This document shows, in pieces, positions 7,182 to 14,665 of a stretch of 27,561 bases of DNA. The translations under genes and the position numbers were made by a program. Numbering within the stretch: the first letter of the stretch is position 1; the number at the start of each line of letters is the position of its first letter. The notes beneath the pieces are model-generated. The model saw only the letters and a list, made by a program, of their open reading frames with translations, searched no databases and was not told the origin of the DNA. This DNA comes from Bacillota bacterium (GTDB lineage: Bacteria > Bacillota > Clostridia > Peptostreptococcales > Anaerovoracaceae), in contig JAFWDF010000008.1 in the NCBI GenBank assembly GCA_017534025.1, forward strand, positions 1-27,561, given 5' to 3'.

Positions 7182-8005
7182 TCAGAGACATTACACTGGG
7201 ACAATATTATGATGCGGATTCGGTGATTCACCGGCTGGATCCCAGAGTGAAAATCGTCGCCGCTTTTGTTTATCTGGTAATGATTTTTTTTGTCCGGGAT
7301 TTCATCGGCTATCTGTTTGTGGGAGCCGTGCTGGCCGCTGTTATCATTGCGTCCGGAGTGCCGCTGCGTTTCATTGCCAGGGGCATGCGGCCGATCATGT
7401 TCATTCTGCTGTTTACTTTTTTGATTAATATCTTTATGTACCGGGGTGCTGTACTGGTACGTCTCGGCCCTCTCAGCATTACGGATAATGGCCTGAAGCA
7501 GGCTGTATTTATAGCGCTGCGGCTGGTGCTGCTTATTTTCGGCACATCGCTGCTTACCTATACCACAAAGCCCATGGCGCTGACCGACGGCATCGAATCC
7601 CTGCTGCGGCCGCTGCGCCGTATCGGCGTGCCGGCGCACGAGATCGCCATGATGATGTCCATCGCACTGCGCTTCATACCGACTTTGCTGGAAGAAACCG
7701 ACAAGATCATGAAGGCCCAGCAGGCAAGAGGCGCGGATTTTGAAAGCGGCAATCTGTTTCAGCGGGCGAAGAGCCTGATTCCGCTGCTGATTCCGCTGTT
7801 TGTCAACGCGTTTCGAATCGCCATGGATCTGGCCATGGCCATGGAAGCCAGATGTTACCGCGGCGGCGAGGGAAGGACCCGCCTCCATCCGATGAAATAC
7901 CGGCGCAGCGATGCAGCCGCTTACGTGCTGCTGATTCTTTTTGCGGTGCTGGTGATTGTGCAGTCCAGGGGACTGCTGCCGATCCCGATGCTCTGGGAAG
8001 TGTAA
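7178..8005 (+). CDS. ecfT: Energy-coupling factor transporter transmembrane protein EcfT
   Basis: This membrane subunit connects the EcfA1-EcfA2 dimer to a substrate-binding S component. The N-terminus (DITLGQYYDADSVIHRLDPR) is typical of the family, followed by several hydrophobic helices between residues 25 and 125 and one at the C-terminus. The two coupling motifs are visible as AQQARGADFE (around 183-185) and AMEARCYRGG (224-226). ATG 7178 is chosen over GTG 7163 because GGAAGGA lies just upstream, and the ATGA overlaps the ecfA2 stop. Its 275 residues fit the family. No S component is encoded in the window, so the imported substrate is unknown and the module may serve several distant S proteins. 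Confidence 0.92.
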   Translation: MIRDITLGQYYDADSVIHRLDPRVKIVAAFVYLVMIFFVRDFIGYLFVGAVLAAVIIASGVPLRFIARGMRPIMFILLFTFLINIFMYRGAVLVRLGPLSITDNGLKQAVFIALRLVLLIFGTSLLTYTTKPMALTDGIESLLRPLRRIGVPAHEIAMMMSIALRFIPTLLEETDKIMKAQQARGADFESGNLFQRAKSLIPLLIPLFVNAFRIAMDLAMAMEARCYRGGEGRTRLHPMKYRRSDAAAYVLLILFAVLVIVQSRGLLPIPMLWEV

Positions 8006-8014
8006 GGAGAAAAT

Positions 8015-8854
8015 ATGAGACAAAGAAGGATCCGGGATCTGGATGAAAAACTGGATGTATATTCCGGTGGCATTTATGTGAATCCCCGGGCGCTGAAGGG
8101 CCGCTGGCAGGCGGTTTTCGAAAAGGAACAGCCGCTTTTTATGGAACTGGGCTGCGGCAAGGGCCAGTTCATCCGCTCGCTGGCAGCGGCGCATCCGGAA
8201 CGCAATTATCTGGCTGTGGAGGGTAACGGCAGTGTGCTGCTGCGGGCTCTGCAGAGGACGGCACGGGAATCGCTCGGAATTGCAATCGATCAGGATGACC
8301 GCAATGTGTTGTTAAAGCATCCTTCCGATGCGCCGGCTATTGAAAAAATGGTGCCGGAAGGGATTTTTGCGGTGGACCGGGAGCGCGCCGGTATTACCGG
8401 AGAAGAACGATTTGACAGTCCGTGGCGTTCGGCGGAAGGGGACCGTTTGTTTGCGGCGGGACCGAACCTGGTCTACGCCTATACCTATATCCGCTCGGTG
8501 CCGGAGGTATTTCAGGATGGAGAGCTGACCGGGATCTACCTGAATTTCAGTGATCCCTGGCCGAAGGACCGGCAGGCGAACAGACGGCTGACGCACCGGC
8601 GTTATCTGGAAGGGTACCGTGCCGCGCTGCAGCCGGGCGGCTGCCTGGAATTCAAGACGGACAACGAGGCGCTGTTCCGGTTTTCCGTGGAGGAATTTGA
8701 AGCGTGCGGGCTCGAACGGCTGGAATACACCGAAAACCTGCACGAGCCGGATGCCGCGTACGAATCCGCCGGGTTTATGACGGAATACGAGCAGAAGTTT
8801 TCTTCGCTCGGTCATCCGATATATTATTGTAAAGTGAAGTTTGAGAAGAGGTAG
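8015..8854 (+). CDS. trmB: tRNA (guanine-N7-)-methyltransferase with an internal insertion
   Basis: It methylates G46 in the tRNA variable loop using S-adenosylmethionine. Seen: MELGCGKGQF (43-52, AdoMet loop), AVEGNGSVLLRAL, IYLNFSDPWPKDR (174-186), RRLTHRRYLEGY, LEFKTDNEALF (211-221) and MTEYEQKFSSLGHPIYY near the end. Its 279 residues exceed the usual 210-220. The excess is an insertion at about residues 85-148, between the AdoMet acidic loop and the NFSDPWPK motif. The rest aligns continuously, so this is an extra surface segment rather than a fusion. AGGAG precedes the ATG, 9 nt after ecfT, so it is in the same operon. Confidence 0.92.
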   Translation: MRQRRIRDLDEKLDVYSGGIYVNPRALKGRWQAVFEKEQPLFMELGCGKGQFIRSLAAAHPERNYLAVEGNGSVLLRALQRTARESLGIAIDQDDRNVLLKHPSDAPAIEKMVPEGIFAVDRERAGITGEERFDSPWRSAEGDRLFAAGPNLVYAYTYIRSVPEVFQDGELTGIYLNFSDPWPKDRQANRRLTHRRYLEGYRAALQPGGCLEFKTDNEALFRFSVEEFEACGLERLEYTENLHEPDAAYESAGFMTEYEQKFSSLGHPIYYCKVKFEKR

Positions 8855-8875
8855 TTGTAAAGGAGAAGGAAATCT

Positions 8876-9754
8876 ATGAGAATTGCAGTAACTTATGACA
8901 ATGGTGAAATCTTTCAGCATTTCGGGCACACGGAAACATTTAAAGTTTACGAAGTGGAAGAAGGCAAGGTGGTTTCTTCGGAGGTCATCGGTTCCGAAGG
9001 GGCCGGGCACGGCGTGCTGGCAAAACTGCTCAGCGGGAAAGCAATTGATGTGCTGATCTGCGGGGGCATCGGCGGCGGGGCGCAGACCGCGCTTTCGGAG
9101 CAGGGAATCGAGCTGTGCGCAGGCGCTTCCGGAAGCGCCGACGAGGCCGTGGAAGCGTATCTGCGCGGCGAACTGGTCAATTCCGGCGCCAACTGCGACC
9201 ACCACAGCGGGGATCATTCCTGCCACGATCATGATGACGGCGGATGCCACAGCGAAGGCGGATGTTCGGACCATGACGGCGGATGCCACAGCGATGCGGC
9301 TCCGGAAAGCCCGTACGGGATCAAAGGCAAAAATGTCGGAAAAACCTGCCGCACCCATTATCGGGGTACACTGAACGACGGCACCCAGTTCGATTCTTCC
9401 TATGACCGGGGCGAGCCGCTGGAATTCGTCTGCGGCGCAGGGATGATGATCCGCGGTTATGACGCCGCAGTGGCGACCATGGAAGTGGGCGAAATCCGGG
9501 ATGTGCACCTGATGCCGGCGGATGCGTACGGGGAAGTGGATCCGTCCGCTGTTTTCACGGTGGAAATCGGGCAGATGCCGGGAGCAGAAGGACTGACCGC
9601 CGGGCAGAAGGCGTATCTCCAGACTCCGACCGGCCAGCCGTTCCAGGTTACGGTCACGGCGAAGGACGACAGGACGATCACCTTTGATGCAAATCATGAA
9701 CTCGCCGGACAGGAACTGAACTTTACCATTGAACTGGTAGAAGTGACCGGTTAA
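8876..9754 (+). CDS. NifX/NifB-family iron-molybdenum cluster-binding domain fused to SlyD-like FKBP isomerase
   Basis: Residues 1-100 match the dinitrogenase iron-molybdenum cofactor family (NifX/NifB C-terminal/NafY type): MRIAVTYDNGEIFQHFGH at the start and DVLICGGIGGGAQTAL near 58-73. Residues 107-140 are a linker rich in His, Cys, Asp and Gly (CDHH, SCHDHDDGGCH, CSDHDGGCHS), a likely Ni/Zn/Co-binding tail like that of SlyD. Residues 155-292 form an FKBP-type prolyl isomerase with a SlyD-like insert-in-flap domain: HYRGTLNDGTQFDSSYDRGEP, MIRGYDAAVATMEVGE, ADAYGEVDPSAVFTVE, then a return strand ending LNFTIELVEV. The likely role is metallochaperone or folding aid for a metalloprotein. No nif genes are nearby, so nitrogen fixation is not implied. 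AGGAG lies 10 nt before the ATG. Confidence 0.85.
   Translation: MRIAVTYDNGEIFQHFGHTETFKVYEVEEGKVVSSEVIGSEGAGHGVLAKLLSGKAIDVLICGGIGGGAQTALSEQGIELCAGASGSADEAVEAYLRGELVNSGANCDHHSGDHSCHDHDDGGCHSEGGCSDHDGGCHSDAAPESPYGIKGKNVGKTCRTHYRGTLNDGTQFDSSYDRGEPLEFVCGAGMMIRGYDAAVATMEVGEIRDVHLMPADAYGEVDPSAVFTVEIGQMPGAEGLTAGQKAYLQTPTGQPFQVTVTAKDDRTITFDANHELAGQELNFTIELVEVTG
9234..9294 (+). repeat. 22-bp direct repeat in the metal-binding linker
   Basis: The 22-nt word at 9234-9255 recurs exactly at 9273-9294 (39-bp, or 13-codon, offset). It encodes the repeated DGGCHS element, suggesting that the His/Cys linker grew by in-frame duplication. Confidence 0.8.
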
Positions 9755-9807
9755 AAGCATTGCATCGGGCGAACCGGGGAACAGAGTTTGCGGCGTCCGC
9801 ATTTGAA

Positions 9808-9858
9808 GGAAAGGAGGGAGCCCGTTCCCGGCAGGCGGGAACAGGGTAAAACGGCATT
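9808..9858 (+). promoter_or_regulatory. Shine-Dalgarno, hairpin, start-codon arrangement before the ATPase gene
   Basis: A strong purine block (GGAAAGGAGGG, 9808-9818) lies 40 nt before ATG 9859. Between them GTTCCCG (9824-9830) pairs with CGGGAAC (9836-9842) around a 5-nt loop. Folding shortens the distance, although about 21 nt still remain. No start codon with proper spacing follows the block directly. AGGG at 9843-9846 could serve as a poor alternative site. Confidence 0.45.
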
Positions 9859-11565
9859 ATGTATAAGGATGGAAAAATACTGATCGGCAAAGCCGGCGAC
9901 AAAGAAGTGTATATTTACCCTTCCATGGCCAACCGGCACGGGCTCATCGCCGGCGCGACCGGAACGGGCAAAACCATTACCCTGAAAGTAATGGCCGAGT
10001 CCTTCAGCGATGCCGGTGTTCCGGTATTCATGGCGGATGCCAAGGGCGACCTGTCGGCCACCTGTCTGCCGGGAAGCCTCAATGATTCTCTGCGCAAGCG
10101 GATCGAGGGCCTGGGAATGGATCCGGAGAGCTTTGATTTTCACGGATATCCCGTGACCTATTGGGATGTGTTCCAGAAGACCGGGATTCCGCTGCGGACG
10201 ACCATCTCGGAAATGGGTCCGCTGCTGCTGAGCCGGATCATGGATCTGAATGACGTGCAGTCGGACATCATGTCCATCCTTTTCAAGATCGCGGATGATG
10301 AAGGGCTGCTGCTGATCGATACGAAGGATCTGCGGTCCATGATTCTTTATATGGGCGACCACGCTGATGAATACACGCTGAAGTACGGCAATATCGCGAA
10401 GCAGAGCCTGGGTGCGATTTCCCGGGCGCTGACCGCGCTGGAATCCGTCGGCGGGGACATCTTTTTCGGTGAGCCGGCGCTGAATATTCAGGACTGGCTG
10501 AGCACGGACGAGAACGGCAGAGGACGGATACAGCTGCTGGACTGCCGCGAATTGATGCAGAATCCGGTGATGTACGGCACATTCCTGCTGTGGATGCTGT
10601 CGGAGCTGTTCGAAACCCTGCCGGAGGCAGGCGATCTGGACAAGCCGAAGATGGTCTTTTTCTTCGATGAAGCGCATATGCTGTTTGAGAGCGCATCGAA
10701 AACCCTGCTTGCCAAAGTGTCACAGGTGGTGAAGCTGATCCGTTCCAAGGGCGTGGGTATCTATTTCATTACGCAGGTACCGCAGGATATTCCGAACGAT
10801 GTACTGGGGCAGCTCGGGAACAAGGTGCAGCACGCGCTGCGGGCGTATACCCCGGCGGACCAGAAAAATGCGAAGGCAGCTTCCGAATCCTTCCGGGTTA
10901 ATCCGGAGTTTGATACTTATGAAACGCTGGTTAATCTGGGTACAGGGGAAGCGATTGTATCGGTGCTGGATGAGAAGGGCATTCCGACGGTGGTGGAGAA
11001 ATGCACGATCCTCCCGCCGCAGGGCGGCATGGGCATGCTGGAAGATGCTGTGCGGGATGCACAGACCGATGCCGATCCATTAACACAATCCTATCTGGAA
11101 ATGTTCGACCGGGATTCCGCCTACGAATTCCTGCAGCGCCAGCAGATCGCGGACGATGAGGCCGCGGCACAGCAGAAGGCGGAGGAAGAGGCTGCAAAGC
11201 AGCAGGCACTTCTGGAAAAGGAACAGGCGAAACAGGAAGCGGCTGCCGCGAAGGAACAGGCGAAGCAGGAAGCTCTGCTTGCCAAAGAACGGGAAAAACT
11301 GGAAAAAGAACGGCAGAAAGCCTATGAAAATGCGGAAAAGGCAAGGCGGAAGGCTGAAGAACAGCAGGCGAAGGCCGAGGAAGCACGCCGCAGAAAGCAG
11401 CAGGCCGCGACGGACAAAGCGGCGAAGAGCGCGGCCGGCACCATCGGCCGGGAAGTCGGCAAGACGCTCGGCGGTACACTGGGCGGCAGCTTCGGCAGAA
11501 AACTGGGCGGCAATGTGGGCTCCCAGCTGGCCAGAGGCCTGATGGATACTTTTCTGAAAAGGTAG
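9859..11565 (+). CDS. DUF853/YjgR-type HerA-like P-loop ATPase with coiled-coil tail
   Basis: This is a cytosolic ATPase related to E. coli YjgR and more distantly to HerA/FtsK motors; the cellular role of the family is poorly defined. Walker A is GATGTGKT (32-39), followed by FMADAKGDLSATCLPG (57-72), a family signature. Walker B is MVFFFDEAH with D270 and E271, followed by KLIRSKGVGIYFITQVPQDIPNDVLGQLGNKVQHALRA, which is typical of the family. Residues about 430-515 are a charged Ala/Glu/Lys/Gln-rich coiled coil. The last 45 are glycine-rich (GREVGKTLGGTLGGSFGRKLGG), perhaps a membrane- or self-association segment. Its 568 residues are somewhat longer than the usual 500 because of the coiled coil. 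It is the last gene before a bidirectional terminator; the translation start is unusually placed (40 nt from the strong Shine-Dalgarno). Confidence 0.88.
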   Translation: MYKDGKILIGKAGDKEVYIYPSMANRHGLIAGATGTGKTITLKVMAESFSDAGVPVFMADAKGDLSATCLPGSLNDSLRKRIEGLGMDPESFDFHGYPVTYWDVFQKTGIPLRTTISEMGPLLLSRIMDLNDVQSDIMSILFKIADDEGLLLIDTKDLRSMILYMGDHADEYTLKYGNIAKQSLGAISRALTALESVGGDIFFGEPALNIQDWLSTDENGRGRIQLLDCRELMQNPVMYGTFLLWMLSELFETLPEAGDLDKPKMVFFFDEAHMLFESASKTLLAKVSQVVKLIRSKGVGIYFITQVPQDIPNDVLGQLGNKVQHALRAYTPADQKNAKAASESFRVNPEFDTYETLVNLGTGEAIVSVLDEKGIPTVVEKCTILPPQGGMGMLEDAVRDAQTDADPLTQSYLEMFDRDSAYEFLQRQQIADDEAAAQQKAEEEAAKQQALLEKEQAKQEAAAAKEQAKQEALLAKEREKLEKERQKAYENAEKARRKAEEQQAKAEEARRRKQQAATDKAAKSAAGTIGREVGKTLGGTLGGSFGRKLGGNVGSQLARGLMDTFLKR

Positions 11566-11616
11566 CAGACAGTCCGCGCTGTCCGGAAACAATCAGCAGA
11601 ATATGGAAACACAGAA

Positions 11617-11645
11617 AAAGCACAGGCAGCAGAGGCCTGTGCTTT
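11617..11645. terminator. Bidirectional terminator between convergent operons
   Basis: AAAGCACAGGC (11617-11627) pairs perfectly with GCCTGTGCTTT (11635-11645). A-rich DNA precedes it (11615-11619) and T-rich DNA follows, so it can end both the plus-strand aro/ecf operon and the minus-strand trk operon. Confidence 0.88.
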
Positions 11646-11671
11646 AATTATACTTTCCGGAGATTTCTTCC

Positions 11672-13111
11672 TCAGAACTTCTTCCAGGCGTTCGGAATGA
11701 ACAGCATGAGGAACGGGAAGATCTCGAGTCTTCCGATCAGCATGTCCAGCGCCAGAACGAAGCGGGACGGCGCGGAGAAAAAGGCGAAATTTTCCACCGG
11801 GCCGACGAGCGACAGGCCCGGGCCGACATTGTTCAGCGTGGTGGCAACTGCCGTGAAATTGGTTGTGAAATCATAGCCGTCCAGAGAAATGAACAGCATG
11901 GAACCGATAAAGATCAGGCAGTAAACGGCCATGTACGAGTAAATGGAGCGGATCAGCGCGTCATTGACCCGCTTCCCGTCCAGCCGGATCGGTGTGACCG
12001 CACCGGGATAGATATACGAACGCACTTCCCGCCGGATGGCCTTCGCTAGCACGACGATCCGGCAGATCTTAATGCCGCCGCCGGTGCTGCCGGAGCAGGC
12101 GCCGAGGAACATTAACAGCACAAGAATGGTGCAGGAGAGTGCCGGCCATTGATTATAATCCGTGGTACAGAACCCAGTCGTGGTAATAATGGAACCGACC
12201 TGGAAAAATGACTGCCGCAGCGATTCGCCCATCGAACCGTAAAGGTTCTTGATATTGGTCGCGATGACCACCGTAGACAGGACGATCACCAGCAGATAAT
12301 ACCGGATCTCCTCAATGCCGAAAGCATCCTTCCAATTGCGCCGGATAATAAAGAAATACGCATTGAAATTGATCCCGAAAAGGATCATGAATACCGTAAT
12401 GATGACCTGCTGGACGGCAGTGTAATCCGCACAGCTTGCATTGCTCACGCCAAACCCGCCGGTACCTGCGGTTCCGAAGGTAATGGTGATCGAATCGAAT
12501 GCCGGCATGCCGGTGATCAGAAGAAGAATCACCTGTACAGCGGACATGGCAAAATACATGACATACAGGATCCGGGCACTGTTCTTGGCAGTCGGCAGGA
12601 TTCGTGTTACAGAAGGTCCGGGGCTCTCCGCTTTCATGAGGTTCATGCGTGTTCCGCCCACCAGAGGTATGACGGAAATGACCAGGACCAGGACACCCAT
12701 GCCGCCGATCCAGTGTGTAAAGCTTCGCCAGAACAGAAGGCCGTGAGGCATGCTTTCAATATCGGTAAGAATACTGGAACCGGTTGTTGTAAAGCCGGAT
12801 ACGGTCTCGAAAAACGCGTTCACCGGATCCGGGATCGCTCCGGAAAGCAGGAACGGCAGCATGCCGGTCAGACTGAGGATGATCCAGCACAGCGACACGG
12901 AAAGATAGCCCTCTTTCAGAGAAAATTCCCTGTTGGAGGGTTTTTTAATGATCATGATGGAGCCGAGTATGAAACAAAGCAGTGCCGTCACAAAAATCGG
13001 CATGGCACAGGGCTCGTGATAGAAGATGGCGACGCCGCCGGAAAGGCACATCATCAGCGCCTCCAGATCCAGCATCCAGCCTACGATGTAAAAAATCAGC
13101 GAGTAATTCAT
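11672..13111 (-). CDS. trkH: Trk-type potassium uptake membrane subunit (second TrkH copy)
   Basis: This is the ion-conducting membrane subunit of a Trk/Ktr potassium uptake system, made of four pore repeats around a single pathway. Four filter segments, each with the key glycine, are visible: FTTTGSSIL, FGTAGTGGFG, ITTTGFCTTDY and LNNVGPGLSLVG. SGAIPDPVNAFFETVSG and HWIGGMGVLVL are family signatures. Its 479 residues are typical. The start is ATG 13111-13109, only 3 nt after the stop of the upstream trkH, so the two are almost certainly co-translated. It is colinear with that copy over its whole length but clearly diverged (for example GFGVSN against GFAART), so the duplication is old. It may differ in ion selectivity or affinity. 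Confidence 0.94.
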   Translation of the reverse strand: MNYSLIFYIVGWMLDLEALMMCLSGGVAIFYHEPCAMPIFVTALLCFILGSIMIIKKPSNREFSLKEGYLSVSLCWIILSLTGMLPFLLSGAIPDPVNAFFETVSGFTTTGSSILTDIESMPHGLLFWRSFTHWIGGMGVLVLVISVIPLVGGTRMNLMKAESPGPSVTRILPTAKNSARILYVMYFAMSAVQVILLLITGMPAFDSITITFGTAGTGGFGVSNASCADYTAVQQVIITVFMILFGINFNAYFFIIRRNWKDAFGIEEIRYYLLVIVLSTVVIATNIKNLYGSMGESLRQSFFQVGSIITTTGFCTTDYNQWPALSCTILVLLMFLGACSGSTGGGIKICRIVVLAKAIRREVRSYIYPGAVTPIRLDGKRVNDALIRSIYSYMAVYCLIFIGSMLFISLDGYDFTTNFTAVATTLNNVGPGLSLVGPVENFAFFSAPSRFVLALDMLIGRLEIFPFLMLFIPNAWKKF

Positions 13112-13114
13112 AAT

Positions 13115-14554
13115 CTAAAACTTCTTCCAGGTTCTCGGCATTAATACCATTAATACCGGAAAAATTTCCAGTCTGCCCGCAAACATGTCAAAGATCAGAA
13201 CCGCCTTCGACAGAACGGAAAAACCACTGTAGTTGCCGGTTGGACCGACAAGGCCGAAGCCCGGTCCGATATTGCTGAGACTTCCCGTGATCGCCGTAAA
13301 AGACGTCAGAAAATCAAAGGAATCCAGTGAAATGATGCACAGCGACGCGAAGAAAATAAAAATGTACGCTGCAATATATACATGGACAGAGCGGATTACC
13401 GCGTCGTCCACCTTTTTTCCGTCCATCCGCACCTGTACCACGGAATTCGGATACAGATAGGAGAGAAGCTCGCGCCGGATCGTTTTCAGGAGCAGCAGGA
13501 TACGGCAGAATTTGATGCCGCAGCCTGTGCTGCCGGAGGTGGATCCCACGAACATGCAGAGAATCAGCAGGATGCAGGCAAGCATTGGCCAGTCTCCGTA
13601 ATCTACTGTGGAAAAGCCGGATGACGTCAGGATGGACGCCGTCTGGAACGCGCTCTGCTGCACCGCGTCCAGAATGGAATCGCACCGGTCTTTTATGGTG
13701 AACGCGATGATGGCGGTGATCGCAGCGTAGGAGAGCAGGTACCCCCGCACTTCCTCGATGCGGAACGCTTCCCTGAACTTCTTCTGCATGATCAGGAAAA
13801 AGGCACTGAAATTAATGCTGAAGATCATCATAAAAATATTAATGATGACCTGCTGCAGCACTGTGTAAGCTGCGCAGCTGGCGGTCCTGGCGGCAAATCC
13901 GCCTGTTCCTGCGGTGCTCAGGGTAATGGTAATGGCATCGAAGACATTCATGCCTGTGAGCAGGAGGATGAGGATCTGCATCAGAGTGATCGAAATGTAC
14001 ATAATGTACAGCCAGCGGGCGCTTTTTTTCGCTGTTGGCATGATCCGCACGACGGACGGCCCCGTACTCTCCGCTTTCATCAGATTCATGGAACTTCCGC
14101 CGATCATTGGAATAATCGCCATCAGAAATACCAGCACGCCCATGCCGCCGATCCAGTGGGACATGCAGCGCCAGAGGTTCAGCGCGTGCGGCATGCCGTC
14201 CACATCCGAGAGAATGGTGGCGCCGGTGGTGGAAAAACCGGACACAGTTTCAAAAAATGCATCGATGACCGAAGGGATCGCACCGGAAAGAACAAAAGGC
14301 ACGGTCCCGAAGATACTGATGATCAGCCAGCCCAACGCTACGGTAGAATACCCTTCCCGCAGGGAGAATACTTTGTTCTCCGGCTTCATCAGCACCAGCG
14401 GCACGCCTGCGGCCAGGCAGAGCCCCATGGTGACCAGGATGGAAAATGTGCAGTTTTCCCTGTAAATCAGGTCCGTCAGCAGTACCGGAAGCAGAAATGC
14501 CGCTTCCAGGCAGAGCAGCAGACCGATGATGTATCGGATCAGTTTTTTATTCAT
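13115..14554 (-). CDS. trkH: Trk-type potassium uptake membrane subunit (first TrkH copy)
   Basis: This is the potassium-translocating subunit, operating with TrkA encoded upstream. The filter segments are FSTTGATIL, LSTAGTGGFA, LTSSGFSTVDY and LSNIGPGFGLVG. Other signatures are SGAIPSVIDAFFETVSG, HWIGGMGVLVF and GSTSGSTGCGIKFCRIL. Its 479 residues equal the length of its neighbour. The start is ATG 14554-14552. The Shine-Dalgarno is poor: the only AAGG lies about 20 nt upstream in a hairpin loop (14568-14584), so expression may be limited relative to trkA. It is second in the minus-strand operon trkA-trkH-trkH. Confidence 0.94.
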   Translation of the reverse strand: MNKKLIRYIIGLLLCLEAAFLLPVLLTDLIYRENCTFSILVTMGLCLAAGVPLVLMKPENKVFSLREGYSTVALGWLIISIFGTVPFVLSGAIPSVIDAFFETVSGFSTTGATILSDVDGMPHALNLWRCMSHWIGGMGVLVFLMAIIPMIGGSSMNLMKAESTGPSVVRIMPTAKKSARWLYIMYISITLMQILILLLTGMNVFDAITITLSTAGTGGFAARTASCAAYTVLQQVIINIFMMIFSINFSAFFLIMQKKFREAFRIEEVRGYLLSYAAITAIIAFTIKDRCDSILDAVQQSAFQTASILTSSGFSTVDYGDWPMLACILLILCMFVGSTSGSTGCGIKFCRILLLLKTIRRELLSYLYPNSVVQVRMDGKKVDDAVIRSVHVYIAAYIFIFFASLCIISLDSFDFLTSFTAITGSLSNIGPGFGLVGPTGNYSGFSVLSKAVLIFDMFAGRLEIFPVLMVLMPRTWKKF

Positions 14555-14567
14555 GGTAATGTATCAT

Positions 14568-14584
14568 GCGCAGAGCCTTTGCGC
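14568..14584 (-). promoter_or_regulatory. Hairpin in front of trkH with AAGG in the loop
   Basis: GCGCA (14568-14572) pairs with TGCGC (14580-14584). On the minus strand the 7-nt loop reads AAGGCTC and lies 14 nt before the trkH start codon. It could expose or hide a weak ribosome binding site. Confidence 0.35.
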
Positions 14585-14624
14585 CTGATATGAGTCCGCG
14601 CCCGCAGGCGGGACTGCCGGCAGG

Positions 14625-14653
14625 GAAACCCGTCCTTTATGCAGCCGGGTTTC
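14625..14653 (-). terminator. Weak intergenic hairpin between trkA and trkH
   Basis: GAAACCCG (14625-14632) pairs with CGGGTTTC (14646-14653) around a 13-nt loop just after the trkA stop. There is no clean T-run, so it more likely stabilises or processes the message than ends it. Confidence 0.35.
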
Positions 14654-14665
14654 GTTTGGCTCCTG

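Noticed and set aside
8312..9802. 496-codon minus-strand ORF
   Set aside because: It is opposite trmB and the NifX-FKBP gene, low in recognisable motifs and rich in His/Arg/Gln, as expected for antisense frames.
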